In this document: in pieces, positions 20,293-30,444 of the stretch
How the letters are laid out: every line of letters begins with the position of its first letter
How positions within the stretch are numbered: the first letter of the stretch is position 1
Assembly: GCA_963758025.1 (NCBI GenBank)
Contig: CAVWUA010000009.1
Coordinates: 196,018-260,017, forward strand
From: CAVWUA01 sp963758025
Lineage (GTDB): Bacteria; Planctomycetota; Planctomycetia; Isosphaerales; Isosphaeraceae
DNA: 64,000 nt
Reading direction: 5' to 3'
Notes under the pieces: generated by a model
Told to the model about the DNA's origin: nothing
The model's database searches: none
What the model saw: the letters and a program-made list of their open reading frames with translations, nothing else
Translations under genes and position numbers: made by a program

Positions 20293-20928
20293 CTACACGA
20301 CCTCCTCGAAGAACCCGGGAATCCGCGACAGCACATCCTTGAGCCGCTGGATGGCCCGGATGTAACGCATGCTCGCGGTCTTTTCGTGGATGCCGAGAAC
20401 CTCGGCGATTTCCCGGTTCGAGAGCTCCTCATCGTGGCGCAGGACGAGCACCTCCCGGTCGATCGGGTCCATGCGCTCGATCGCCCGTTCGAGCTGTTCG
20501 ACCAGCTCGGCCCGGAGGACCGCCTGGCTCGGGGAGGTCAGATGCGCCAGCAGGTGGTCGGCCATCGAGATCGCGCTGCCTTGCGGACAGGTTCCGCCGT
20601 GGATCGAGACCTCCTTCGAAGCGTCGCGCATCTGGATGTTGAGGTGCCTCCGGTGAACGTTCACCAGGGTCTGGCCGACGATGAGCCGCAGCCAGACGAA
20701 GGGGGTCATCGCGTCATCGTTCGGGAAATGGGCAATCCGGCTGGCCGCGTCGAGGTATGCCTCCTGGAGCACGTCGTCGGGATCGACCCGGCCGAGGAGG
20801 CGAGGGTCCAGGCGGACCTGAACGATCCGCCAGAGACGATCCCGGAACCGGGAGAACAGATCGGCCAGCGCCCCTTCGTCACCGTCTCGCACTCGCTCTT
20901 GCAGGGTCTCGATGGTCGTCTCGGGCAT
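20293..20928 (-). CDS. ECF sigma factor paired with a Ser/Thr kinase
   Basis: Sigma-70 family factor of 211 residues. Sigma-2 is seen as ALADLFSRFRDRLWRIVQVR plus DPDDVLQEAYLDAASRI, and sigma-4 as RMDPIDREVLVLRHDEELSN followed by the HTH REIAEVLGIHEKTASMRYIR. It belongs to the planctomycete group whose genes sit beside Ser/Thr kinases, and the kinase gene follows after 33 bases. By analogy with that group, kinase-dependent release or phosphorylation may control it (inference). The gene is intact. The 334-base gap upstream (20929-21262) shows no gene and must hold the promoter of this pair and that of the divergent cytochrome gene. Confidence 0.9.
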   Translation of the reverse strand: MPETTIETLQERVRDGDEGALADLFSRFRDRLWRIVQVRLDPRLLGRVDPDDVLQEAYLDAASRIAHFPNDDAMTPFVWLRLIVGQTLVNVHRRHLNIQMRDASKEVSIHGGTCPQGSAISMADHLLAHLTSPSQAVLRAELVEQLERAIERMDPIDREVLVLRHDEELSNREIAEVLGIHEKTASMRYIRAIQRLKDVLSRIPGFFEEVV

Positions 20929-21262
20929 GGATGGCTCCTCGATTCCACTCGTCGGGCGTTCATTCTCATCCTACGGCTCAGCCGGGCCGGTGTGAACCGG
21001 CGAGCGCGGGATTGGTCGTTCCGTCCATTGCCGGGCCGCCACGCGGACCGTGGCGTTTTGGAATCATTGCCGGCGTGCGTGTAGAAACGCCTCCCGGCTT
21101 CTCGTTTCTAACCTTGGATCGAAATGACATCGCGATGGTCTTCGATATCCGTCCCACATCACCCGGAACGGGTCGCGTGAATGCGTTCCGAGAGTCCGCG
21201 TCCGGCCAGGACGTGGCCGCCTCATCCGCCTTCCCGGCCCCTCGCGCAGGGAGTTTTCCCCG

Positions 21263-22559
21263 ATGAGATATCGAACCGTCGCCTTGCTCCTGATGATGAC
21301 CATTGTGCTGGTCCCGCCTTGCATCGCGGGCCAACCCCAGCGGCCGCGGACGACCCAGACGCGAACACGGATGCGAACCTGGAGCCCGGGCGACCCGCTT
21401 CCCGGCCTCAGCCCCGACGACTTGACCCGGTTCTTCGATGGCCAGGACGCCTTTGAGACGGAGGAGGAGGTGGACGAAGGAATCGGCCCGGTCTTCAACG
21501 ACGTCTCGTGCGTCGCCTGCCACGATGGTCCGGCCAGCGGCGGCGGCAGTGACGTGCTGGCGACCCGCATCGGAACGAACGTCAACGGTCCGTTCGACAT
21601 GCTCGAACGGCTCGGCGGGCCGACCATCCAGGTCCAGGGGATCGGTGACGTCGGCGGCGGCGTCACGATCGGCCCGGAGGTCGTTCCGCCCGAGGCCACG
21701 ATCGTCGTCCACCGGCGGACGAACCCCATCTTCGGCCTCGGCCTGGTGGACGCGGTCCCCGACGCCGCGTTTCATCAAATAGCGGCGAACCAGCAGGCGA
21801 TGGCCCCTGGCCAGGCGGGACGCCCGAACATCGTCACCAACCTGCGGACCGGCGATCCGACCGTCGGCCGGTTCGGCTGGAAGGCCCAGCTCGGCAGCCT
21901 CTACGACTTCGCCGCCGACGCGTACAAGGACGAGATGGGCATCACCGTCGCCGGCTACACGGTTCCGGGGCTCGTGGACGATCAGGGCAATCCGATCGTC
22001 CAGCCGTTCCACCGCACGGCCGACGGCCGGCTTGTCTCGGAGGAGAACCCGCCGCAGGGGGATTCGACGCTCCTGCGATTCGACCCGGTCCCCGGCCCGG
22101 ACGATGACGACGATGAGGATCTTTTGCGATTCGCCGACTTCATGACGATGCTGGCACCGCCCCCGAGACGCCCGCTACTCGCGCGACGCCCGCGCCGGGG
22201 AGGACCTGTTCGGCCGGATCGGTTGCGCCGTCTGCCACGTCCCGACCCTGCGCACCGGCCCCAGCCCGATCCCGGCCCTGAGCAATGTGACGTTTCAGCC
22301 GTATTCGGATTTCCTGCTGCACGACATGGGCCCTCTCGGCGACGGCCTGGAGGCGGGAAGCGCACGCGGACGCGAGATGCGGACCGCGCCGCTGTGGGGC
22401 CTGAGCACGTTGCCGTTCTATCTTCACGACGGCCGCGCCGGTACGATCGAGGACGCCATTCTCAAGCACGACGGCCAGGGACGCCCCGCCGCCTGGCGGT
22501 TCTCCCGGCTGAACCCCCGCGACCGCGGAGCACTACTGGAGTTTCTTCAGTCCCTTTGA
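21263..22559 (+). CDS. Di-heme thiol-oxidoreductase-like cytochrome (DHOR family), one frameshift
   Basis: Exported c-type cytochrome. A signal peptide (VALLLMMTIVLVPPCIAG) is followed by two heme attachment sites, CVACH near residue 83 and CAVCH near 321, and the DHOR-type sequence around them (GPVFNDVSCVACHDGPASGG, NPIFGLGLVDAVPD, YLHDGRAGTIEDAIL). The frame breaks in a run of five C at 22160-22164; with four C the sequence reads APPRDARYSRDARAGEDLFG and reaches the second heme, ending at 22559. Corrected length is about 431 residues. The reaction is unknown; relatives are periplasmic redox enzymes. It heads a same-strand set of four exported proteins. Confidence 0.88.
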
Positions 22560-22684
22560 CGGAATCCGTTTCCAGACAGGGCTGGTGAGGAACCCTCCGG
22601 GGATTCTCGTTCGCAACCACCAGCCATGTTCCCTGCCCGGCTCGATCCGAAGTCGAAAGTCGTTCACCAAACAGGAGTGATGCC

Positions 22685-23296
22685 ATGACCCGTTGGAAAG
22701 CGAGCCTCGTCGGTCTGGTGGCCGTTGTCGGAATCGCCGCGTCGGCCCTCTCCCAGGGACCACCCGGAGGGGAGCGAGGCCCGCGCGACCGGCCGGGACC
22801 GCCGCCGAGAGGTGGTCCCGGAAGACCGGGAGGAGACCGCGACGACGGCCCGCCGCCCCCGCCATTCCCGCCCCCTCCGGTCATGATGGCTCTCGATACG
22901 GACCGTGATGGCGTGCTCTCCGCGAAGGAGGTCCAGAACGCCACCAAGGCGCTCCTGACTCTCGACAAGGACAAGGACGGCGCGCTCTCCCGCGACGAAC
23001 TCCGCCCGGAGTTTCCCCCGCCGCCGCCCCCCGGCGCCGGCCCCGGGCCTGGCGGCCCTGGACCGCGCGGACCTCGGCAACAGGACTTCGTCGCGTCGTT
23101 CCTCCGCATGGACAAGAACGGCGACGGCAAGGTGTCGAAGGACGAACTCCCCGAGCGCCTGCACCGCCTGCTCGAAACCGGCGACAAGAACAACGATGGC
23201 GCGATCGACAAGGAGGAAATCGACGCTCTGATGCGTGAGCGTCCCGAAGGCGGCCCCCGGCCCCCGGGCCGTCCCGGAGGACCGGAACGCCCCTGA
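22685..23296 (+). CDS. Secreted EF-hand calcium-binding protein
   Basis: Exported protein of 203 residues with signal peptide SLVGLVAVVGIAASALSQ. Two Pro/Gly/Arg-rich linkers flank four canonical EF-hand loops: DTDRDGVLSAKE, DKDKDGALSRDE, DKNGDGKVSKDE and DKNNDGAIDKEE, each with Asp at 1, 3 and 5 and Glu at 12. It therefore probably binds four calcium ions in the periplasm or outside the cell. Its place between two di-heme proteins suggests, but does not prove, a shared calcium-dependent redox system. The gene is intact, and the ATG at 22685 follows ACAGGAGTG. Confidence 0.88.
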   Translation: MTRWKASLVGLVAVVGIAASALSQGPPGGERGPRDRPGPPPRGGPGRPGGDRDDGPPPPPFPPPPVMMALDTDRDGVLSAKEVQNATKALLTLDKDKDGALSRDELRPEFPPPPPPGAGPGPGGPGPRGPRQQDFVASFLRMDKNGDGKVSKDELPERLHRLLETGDKNNDGAIDKEEIDALMRERPEGGPRPPGRPGGPERP

Positions 23297-23337
23297 TACC
23301 CCAAGCCCGCTGATGTTGTCTGCTGTTCGGATGGCTG

Positions 23338-23358
23338 GGATCTCGAAGCCGAGATCCC
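23338..23358. repeat. REP-like hairpin
   Basis: GGGATCTCG and CGAGATCCC are separated by a three- to four-base loop and flanked by GGCT and GGCCACC, the same build (GGCTGGGxTCTCG) as the palindromes at 50725-50792 and 56255-56333. It lies in the 210-base gap after the EF-hand gene; an AT-rich stretch at 23455-23500 in the same gap may be the promoter of the next gene. Confidence 0.55.
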
Positions 23359-23506
23359 GGCCACCCAGCCGTTTCCCCAGGGGATCAGCCCGCATCAGTG
23401 GGTTTCCGCGGGAGAGGGTGTACGATCGTGAGAGAGATTCACTCTGAGCCATGCAAGCGCAATCAATTTCTGAAATGATAAAATTTTCTCTTTCCACGGA
23501 ACCACC

Positions 23507-24778
23507 ATGCAAGGCCCATCACACCTCAGCCTTGACGCGGCCCCCGCGCGGCGAGACACGCGCCGCGGGGCCGTCCGCCTGGTGATCGCCGGACTGATCC
23601 TGAGCGCGGTTCCGCTCGGTGTCCCGGCCCAGGAGACGACGGGGCAGGGGGCCTCTCGGCTCGAACTGCCGGACCCGCCCTATTCCTACACCACGCCCGA
23701 CCTTCCCGCCCACTTCCGGACGGCCCTGGTTCGGAGCTTCGACAACACTCCGCCGGACAACCCGATCAAGGACGACGGGGCGACGCTCGGCCGGGTGCTC
23801 TTTTACGACACGAGGCTCTCGGTCGATGGCTCGATCTCGTGCGCCTCATGCCACCAGCAGACGCGGGCCTTCAGCGATCCGGCACGCCCGCAGCCGGGGG
23901 GTGATGGGCCGGGAGGGGGACCGAAACTCCATGAGTCTCGTGAATCTCCGCTACTACGCCAGCGGCCGGTTCTTCTGGGACGAACGCGCCCGCACCCTGG
24001 AGCAGCAGGTCCTCCAACCGATCGAGAACCCCCTGGAAATGGGGCACGACCTGGAGAAAATCGTCGTCCTTCTCCGCGAGGACGCCCTGTATCCCCCCTT
24101 GTTCGCGAAGGCATTTGGCGATCCCGAAGTGACCCGCGAACGCCTGGGACGAGCGCTCGCGCAGTTCCTCCGCGCGTTGGTGTCGTACCGCTCGAAGTTC
24201 GACGAGGGGATGATCCAGGCCGGCTCGATCTTCGAACCGTTTCCGAACTTCGACCGCGCGGAGAACCTCGGCAAGACGATCTTCCTCGGCGAGCACGACC
24301 GGCGCTCCCGGGGCAACTGCGCCACCTGCCACCTGCGGAATTTCGCCTTCTTCCTGCCCCGCGACCAGGCCCGGCAGCAGGCGATCTTCTACATCGACCA
24401 GGCCCGCAACAACGGTCTCGACCCCGAGTACGTCGTCGCCGACAACGGGCTGGGGGACCTCTCGCTCGCCCTCGGCGACTTCGGCCGGTTCAAGTCCCCC
24501 ACCCTGCGCAACGTCGAGCTGACCGCGCCCTACATGCACGATGGCCGATTCCAAACACTGGACGAGGTGATCGACCACTACAATACGAAAGTCCAGCCTC
24601 ACCCGAACCTCGATCCCCAGTTGCTCAACGCGCCGGGGCGAGGGGATCGCTCCCCTCGGCTGATGAACCTCGACGCCGAGGAGAAGGCCGCGCTCGTCGC
24701 CTTCCTGAAGACGCTGACGGACCGGCCGTTCGTCCACGACGCGAAGTTCTCCGACCCCTTCCGATCGCGGAGGACTGA
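23507..24778 (+). CDS. MauG/MbnH-like di-heme cytochrome c peroxidase, two compensating frameshifts
   Basis: Exported di-heme enzyme of the bacterial cytochrome c peroxidase/MauG superfamily. An N-terminal hydrophobic stretch (LVIAGLILSAVPLGVPA) leads to heme sites CASCH (residue 112) and CATCH (271). Family segments include GRVLFYDTRLSVDGSISC, MSLVNLRYYASGRFFWDERA and FKSPTLRNVELTAPYMHDGR. The frame changes in the run of six G at 23896-23901 and returns near 24759, where one more C gives FSDPFPIAED and the stop at 24778. Corrected length is about 423 residues. MauG/MbnH enzymes oxidise tryptophan in partner proteins; the substrate here is unknown. Confidence 0.88.
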   Translation: MQGPSHLSLDAAPARRDTRRGAVRLVIAGLILSAVPLGVPAQETTGQGASRLELPDPPYSYTTPDLPAHFRTALVRSFDNTPPDNPIKDDGATLGRVLFYDTRLSVDGSISCASCHQQTRAFSDPARPQPGGDGPGGGPKLHESRESPLLRQRPVLLGRTRPHPGAAGPPTDREPPGNGARPGENRRPSPRGRPVSPLVREGIWRSRSDPRTPGTSARAVPPRVGVVPLEVRRGDDPGRLDLRTVSELRPRGEPRQDDLPRRARPALPGQLRHLPPAEFRLLPAPRPGPAAGDLLHRPGPQQRSRPRVRRRRQRAGGPLARPRRLRPVQVPHPAQRRADRALHARWPIPNTGRGDRPLQYESPASPEPRSPVAQRAGARGSLPSADEPRRRGEGRARRLPEDADGPAVRPRREVLRPLPIAED

Positions 24779-24935
24779 CGCCGTGGCCCTCCGAACGACC
24801 GCGCGGGAAGTCGGCGGGGCAGGGCCGGATCGTCCTCAAGGCTTCCCCACCTTGCCAGCGGGGCCGTCGCCGCGTAGGCTGTTACGCATGGATTGATCCG
24901 CAATGCAATGACACCGCGAGGATGGAACGAGCGCC

Positions 24936-27288
24936 ATGCGAGTATCGCTGAAGGGACGGGTTTTGTGGGGGATTCTGCTGGGGCTTCTGGTCCCGCGATG
25001 GGCGACGGCGGCCGACCCGCCCCGACTTTCCGACTATTACGGCTTCCTGTCCCCGGAGATCTACAAGCTCGACCCCCGGATCAGCAACCTGCTCCTCCAT
25101 GACCTCGACGGCGATCGGGTCGGCGATATCATCGTGGCCAACAACGGCCGCTCGCGGATCGACCTGCTCCTGAGCGCCCCGCGGAAGGACGAACCCGCGC
25201 CTTGGCCGCCCGCAACGAGGCCAACCAGATCCAGAGCGATCGCCGGATGCGGCTCGAAAGCCTGCCGGTCAACAAGGCGGTGGTCAGCCTCCAGGCGGGG
25301 GACTTCAACGGCGACGGCAAGATCGACCTGGCCTACTACGGCACGCCCGCCGAACTGGTCGTGATGTACAACGCCGGTGGCGGGACGTTCGAGAACTCGC
25401 GACGGATCGACACCGGCGAGGCGGTCGAGAACGGCGCGGCCCTGGCCGTCGGCGACCTGAACCGCGACGACCGCGACGACATCGCCCTGCTGGCCTCCGG
25501 CGAGATCATCACCATCCTGCAGCAGGAGGGGGGACGTCTGGGAGAGCCCGAGCGCCTGCCGCACACGGCGAACAACCCGGCCTTGATCCGCATCGTGGAC
25601 CTCGACGGCGACGGCGGCAAGGACCTGGTCCTCCTCGAAGGGAGCGACGACGACCCGATCCGCGTTCGCTTCGGCACCGAGTCCGGCAAGCTCGGCCCGG
25701 AGCAGCGCTTCGAGGTGGAGTCCCCCGCGCCATCGCCTTCGCGGCGATGGACAGCAAGCCCGGCGACGAGGTCCTGACGATCGAGGCGCAGTCGGGCCGG
25801 GCGAAGGTCCTCACGCTGACCGAAGCGGACGGCTCCGGCGGCGGAACCGGTTCCGAACAGCGCGGGCGCTTGATCTTCCACCCGTTGCCGCGCGGCAACA
25901 CCCGGGGCCGCTCGCTGTCGCTGGGCGACCTCGACGGCGACGGCAAGACCGACGTCGTCGTCACCGACCCGGCCGGCGCGCAGTTCCTCGTGTACCTCCA
26001 GGGTGAGGCGGGCCTCGGCACCCCGCAGACCTTCCCGAGCCTCTCCGATGCCAGCACCGTGCGTCTGGCCGACTTCGACGGCGACAAGCGGGCCGAGGTC
26101 ATCGTGCTCTCGGAGCGCGAGAAGCAGGTTGCCGTCAGCCGGCTGACCGAGGGGCGGCTCACCTTCCCCGACCCCTTGCCGATCAGCGGCGAACCGGTCG
26201 CGCTGGAGGTGGCCGACCTGGACGGGGACGGCAAGCCCGAGATCCTCTACGCGGTCAAGGCGGCGGGGTCCCAGACGTGGAACCTGCGCGGCCTGAAGCG
26301 CGAGGCGTCGGGCACGTTCGTGCCGTTCCGCTGGGGCCAGGACGACGTGGTCGAGATCAAGGGGATCTCAGGGGCCCCGCCGGCGCTGCGGGTGCTGGAG
26401 GCCAACGGCGACAACCGGCCCGACATCCTCGTCTTCAATGATTACGGCCCGCCCGTCCTGCTCCTGGGCCGCGCGGGAGAGCCTCCCGCGCCGACCGGCG
26501 GCAGCCCGGGGCCGCTCGTCGATGCCAAGCCGGCCGGCGTCAGCCCGCCCAGCCAGGGGAAGACCGGCCTGATCGTCGCCCAGAACACCTACGCCCGCGA
26601 CGTCTTGCTCGACCAGGACGGGCGCTGGGAGGTCAAGGACCAGTACAACGCCGGCCGCAGCTCCGCCCAGATCGTCGGCGCGGTGGCGATGGACGCCGAC
26701 AACGACGGCACGCCCGAGATCGTCCTGCTGGACGCCAACGCGAAGTCCCTCCTGTTCCTCGACAAGAAGGAGGGGGTCTATCGTCCCGGCGGCACGCTGT
26801 CGGTCGGCTCGATCGACTTCCAGGGGATGCACGTCGCCGACCTCGACGGCGACGGCCGCAACGACCTGCTCCTGGCCGGCTCCGACCGCTTCGGCGTCGT
26901 CCTGACCGGCCGCGAAGGGCAGCGGCTCAGGGCGGAGGCCGGCTACGAATCGCGCCGGAAGGAGGCCCACCTGGCCGACCTGACCGCCGGCGATCTCAAC
27001 GGCGACGGCAAGCCCGACCTCGTGCTGATCGACACCGCCGAGCACTTCGTCGAGATCGCCGCCTTCGAGGACGGCCCGGCCCCCGAGCTGGATCGCGCCC
27101 TCTCGTTCAAGGTCTTCGAGCGCAAGTCGTTCCGCGACATCGACCGCCTGGTCGAGCCCCGCGAGCTGGCCATCCGCGACGTGGACGGCGACAACCGCCA
27201 GGACCTCGTCCTGCTCGTCCACGACCGCATCCTCGTGTACCGCCAGGACCCCGGACCGTCAGACGAGACCTCAACGGCGGCGAAGTGA
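24936..27288 (+). CDS. Secreted FG-GAP/VCBS beta-propeller protein, two frameshifts
   Basis: Large exported protein, about 784 residues corrected. The signal peptide (VLWGILLGLLVPRWATAADP) precedes at least eight calcium-binding FG-GAP/VCBS units with a DxDGDGxxD core, for example HDLDGDRVGDIIV, GDFNGDGKIDLAY, GDLDGDGKTDVVV, ADLDGDGKPEILY, ADLDGDGRNDLLL and GDLNGDGKPDLVL. Such units form beta-propellers that bind Ca2+ through the Asp residues. Breaks near 25199 (one missing G before CCTTGG) and in the C run at 25724-25728 are repaired by one base each. It closes the block that starts with the di-heme oxidoreductase. No enzymatic domain is visible. Confidence 0.85.
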
Positions 27289-27502
27289 GCGCCCGAGGCC
27301 CGAGCCTCATCGGGTCGGTGAGCGGGGCGTTGCCCTCTGTTGAGCAATTCAGGGATTGGTTGGATTTCTCCTTCCCGCGCTCGAAAGGAAGATCCTCGTC
27401 CTGTCCTTCTCAACCCCGGGAGTCTTCGACCCTTCCCCCTGACCAGGGGGGATCCGCTTGGGCAGCGGATCGGTTCTCGTGCGTGCCCTGTCGATCTTTT
27501 TC

Positions 27503-27870
27503 GGAACCCCCTCCGGCTCCCCCTTATCAAGGGGGAGAGGAAGAAGGAGGAATCCGCTCTCCCCTTCCAGGGAACTTCATCCCTTCCCCCCTTGCCAAGG
27601 GGGGATTGAGGGGGGTCCTTGGACGGCGGATCGGGGGTCGTGATCGGTCATTTTGATCTTCCCGGAACCCCCTCCGGCTCCCCCTTGCCAAGGGGGAGAG
27701 AAAGAAGGGAATCCGCTCTCCCCTTCCAGGGAACTTCATCCCTTCCCCCCTTGCCAAGGGGGGATTGAGGGGGGTCCTTGGACGGCGGATCGGTGGTCGT
27801 GATCGGTCATGTTGATCTTCCCGGAACCCCCTCCGGCTCCCCCTTGACCAAGGGGGAGAGAAAGACAGAG
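27503..27870. repeat. Tandem ~160-bp palindromic repeats
   Basis: Three units beginning GGAACCCCCTCCGGCTCCCC start at 27503, 27664 and 27823 (periods 161 and 159; the third is partial). Each full unit has two palindromes of the type CCCCCTTNNCAAGGGGG and shares the blocks TCCAGGGAACTTCATCCC and GGGTCCTTGGACGGCGGATC. They resemble dispersed palindromic repeats rather than CRISPR: repeats are long and there are no unique spacers. The flanking parts of 27289-28012 contain no plausible gene. Confidence 0.8.
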
Positions 27871-27970
27871 GACGCTCCCCCTGATCGATATCAAGAAAGG
27901 GGGAGAGGAAGAGACGCTCCCCGATCGATATCAAGAAAGGGGGAGAGGAAAGACGCTCCCCCTGTGCTTT
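27871..27970. repeat. Short ~40-bp direct repeats
   Basis: GACGCTCCCC..GATCGATATC followed by AAGAAAGGGGGAGAGGAA occurs at 27871 and 27913, and a third truncated copy begins at 27952. The repeats adjoin the larger palindromic array and share its CTCCCC/GGGGAG arms, so they are probably derived from it. Confidence 0.7.
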
Positions 27971-28012
27971 CCCTTCCTTTGCGATCTTCGTCGTTCTTTG
28001 CGGTGGACTCTC

Positions 28013-28507
28013 TCATTCCTCCTCGATCACCAGGTCGATCGCGGAGAAGTGCTCGTGGTCGCTCTGGGTATTGCGGGTTTCCACGCGGATGAGGTACGCG
28101 CCGGGCCGGTCGATCCGCACGGTGGTCCGGGCGCCGGCCTTGGTGCCGGGCTTGAAGTCCATGTCGAAGGCGGTCTCCAGCACCACGTTCTCATCGGCGG
28201 GCGGCACCTCCTTCTGGCCGACCTCCAGCTCGCGGACGATGAAGAAGTGGACCACCACGTTTTCCAGCGTCTTGTGCGGGTAAATGTTCGTCAAGATCCA
28301 CTGGATCTTGATCGGTTCGCCCGGCTTCGCCTTGATGACCGGACGCGGGTTCTTGCCCCACGCCGGGGGCGTCTGGTCCATGAACGCCGTCTTCTGGTCC
28401 CGCGACGTCACCACGTCGAGGTTGATCTTGGCGTGCTCGGCGAGGGCGGACCGGGACGCCAGGCCCACCATCACGAACGGCAACAGCAGCATCGCTCGGC
28501 GCATCAT
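28013..28507 (-). CDS. Small exported protein of unknown function
   Basis: Exported protein of 164 residues. The signal peptide MMRRAMLLLPFVMVGLASRS with ALA cleavage precedes a beta-rich domain (AKINLDVVTSRDQKTAFMDQ, IKIQWILTNIYPHKTLENVV, RIDRPGAYLIRVETRNT) that looks like an immunoglobulin-like fold. GAGGAGGT lies just before two adjacent ATG codons at 28505-28507 and 28502-28504; either may be used. The open frame extends much further upstream, but that extension overlaps the opposite-strand lipoprotein gene and lacks a start site. I do not recognise the family. Confidence 0.7.
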   Translation of the reverse strand: MMRRAMLLLPFVMVGLASRSALAEHAKINLDVVTSRDQKTAFMDQTPPAWGKNPRPVIKAKPGEPIKIQWILTNIYPHKTLENVVVHFFIVRELEVGQKEVPPADENVVLETAFDMDFKPGTKAGARTTVRIDRPGAYLIRVETRNTQSDHEHFSAIDLVIEEE

Positions 28508-28792
28508 GGCACCTCCTCGGGAGAAAGACGGGTCGGCAACGATCGCCAACCGGGGGGTTTCCTCCATCGTAACCGCTTTCGACGACGCCAACCAATCGCT
28601 AGACCGCCCCGGTCGAGTTTGCGGGTCTGCGCGGAACGCAACGGCGGACGTCGAAAAGCATGGGTCCGCGCGTCCGTCTCCACGCGCCGGAGCGTGATAG
28701 GATTTCGTCTGGGCCTGCCCCGCGAAAGGATCGCGGCGCGGGTCGAAGTCCGCATCCATCCCGCACGCGACGGAAAAAAAAGGAGCCAACGG

Positions 28793-29077
28793 ATGGCCAC
28801 GCCCGTTGACCGCAATCGGAAGTCGATCCTGTTCCTGGCGCTGGGCCTGGGTCTGGCGGCCTTGCCGGGCTGTCATTCGACGGGCTCCGGCTGGGGCTTG
28901 CGACGGGCACCAGGGACCGTGCCCTACGCGGCGGCCCGCCCCGCGTATGGTCCGGCCGCGCGGAAACCGTTGTTCCTGCGGGGTTACGCCGGATACAACT
29001 ACACGCCCGAGCTGCGCCCGCCGTATGTCGGCCTGAAACATAACGACAGTGTGAAGGATGGTCGCGTGCTTCGCTGA
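28793..29077 (+). CDS. Small lipoprotein
   Basis: Lipoprotein of 94 residues. A basic start (MATPVDRNRK) is followed by the hydrophobic core SILFLALGLGLAALPGC, whose LPGC fits a lipobox with lipidated Cys near residue 27. The mature part is Gly/Arg/Pro/Tyr-rich (LFLRGYAGYNYTPELRPPYV) with no known domain. AAAAAGGAG ends eight bases before the ATG at 28793. It is divergent from the preceding exported-protein gene, with about 285 bases between the starts that must hold both promoters. Confidence 0.75.
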   Translation: MATPVDRNRKSILFLALGLGLAALPGCHSTGSGWGLRRAPGTVPYAAARPAYGPAARKPLFLRGYAGYNYTPELRPPYVGLKHNDSVKDGRVLR

Positions 29078-29282
29078 GCGGCCCCGGCGCGGGACCTCGC
29101 GTCACCGGATCACCATCCTTGCATGGATTGAGAAATCCGTGACGCGGCCTTGGACGCGCCCCGCCGGGTAGGGATACAATCAGCCAGCGCGGAACGGGAC
29201 AGCCGAGGGGGCGTCGCGGGGGAACGAACCACCGCGCGGCTTTCGCGAGTCAACAGGTCGAGTCGAAAGGAAGGGCGGCCGG

Positions 29283-30350
29283 ATGGAGCGGGAGAGCCTG
29301 CGCATCGGGATCGTCGGCGCAGGGGGAGATCACCCGCAAGCGACATATCCCCGGCTTCCAGGCCCTGCCAGGAGTCGAAATCGTTGGCGTCTGCAACCGC
29401 CACCGCGAATCGACCGGGCGGGTCGCTCGGGAATTCAACATCCCGAAGATCTTCGGAAGCTGGGAAAACCTGATCGATGACGACGAGATTGACGCCGTCG
29501 TCATCGGTACGTGGCCGTACCTGCACTGCCCGATCACGCTGGCGGCGCTCGACGCCGGCAAGCACGTGCTGAGCCAGGCCCGCATGGCGATGAACGCGCG
29601 CGAGGCCCAGCGCATGCTGGACAAGTCGCGCGAGCACCCCGAGTTGACGACCATGGTCGTCCCCAGCCCCTACGGCCTGACCGGCGACGCCTTCCTGCGC
29701 GGTTTGATTGCCGAGGGGTTCCTCGGCACGCTCCGAGAGCTGCACGTCACGGGCTTCTCCGACGCTCTGGCGGACCGCAAGACGCCGCTCGGCTGGCGGC
29801 AGATGACGAAGTATTCCGGCTTCAACATGGTGATGCTCGGCATCCTGCACGAGACCGCCCTGCGCTGGTCGGCATTCCGACGTGGGTTTCGGCCCATGCC
29901 GCGAAACTCATCCCCGCGCGGCGCGATCCCGAGACGGGCAAGAAGACGCGGGTGGGCACGCCGGACAGCGTTCACGTGCTGACGGCCCAGGAGGACGGCT
30001 CGGTGGGCGTGTACCGCAACAGCGCCGTGACCTGGCATGGGGACGAGATGTCGGTTGCCCTGTACGGCTCGGAGGGCACCTTGATCTACGACCTGGCCCG
30101 CGACGAGATCCGGGGCGCCCGCGCGGACGAGCCGGAGCTGCGCGTCTTGCCGATCCCCGACGACCAGCGCGGCGGCTGGCGGGTCGAGGCCGACTTCGTC
30201 GCCGCGATCCGCGAAGGGCGGCCCGTCACCCACACCGACTTCGTCACGGGCGTCCGTTACATGCAATTCACCGAGGCCGTCGCCCGCAGCTCCCGCCACC
30301 AGCAGCCCGTCACCCTGCCGCTGAAGGAATTTTCGAATCCAAGCCTTTAA
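29283..30350 (+). CDS. Gfo/Idh/MocA-family oxidoreductase, two frameshifts
   Basis: NAD(P)-dependent sugar- or polyol-type dehydrogenase, about 355 residues corrected. The Rossmann fold starts at RIGIVGAG; after repair the sequence reads GEITRKRHIPGFQALPGVEI, then VVIGTWPYLHCPITLAALDA, GKHVLSQARMAMNAREAQRM (the family's EKP-type position is here SQA) and a C-terminal barrel half (MSVALYGSEGTLIYDL). Breaks lie in the GGGGG at 29322-29326 (one G too many) and near 29867, where GGG rather than GG restores LRWVGIPTWVSAHA. Planctomycetes carry many such genes; substrate unknown. The conserved Lys of the EKP motif is not visible, so activity is uncertain. Confidence 0.82.
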
Positions 30351-30444
30351 ATATTAACATTAATGAGCCAGGACCAGGAGGGTTGCCCCGGGCGATCGGC
30401 TACTGTCCCTTCGGGACGAAATGCGTGCCTCCTCAAGCCCTCGA

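Noticed and set aside
23619..24896. Alternative end of the MauG-like gene at 24896
   Set aside because: The last 40 codons (RSRRTDAVALRTTAREVGG onward) look non-native; one added C near 24759 gives the natural-looking end FSDPFPIAED and a stop at 24778.
27503..27970. Possible CRISPR array
   Set aside because: Units are ~160 and ~40 bases, contiguous and nearly identical throughout with no unique spacers, and no cas genes are present.
28013..29041. Extended 342-codon version of the small exported protein
   Set aside because: The extension overlaps the opposite-strand lipoprotein gene, has biased composition, and puts the obvious signal peptide in mid-protein; GAGGAGGT and the signal peptide support the start at 28507.
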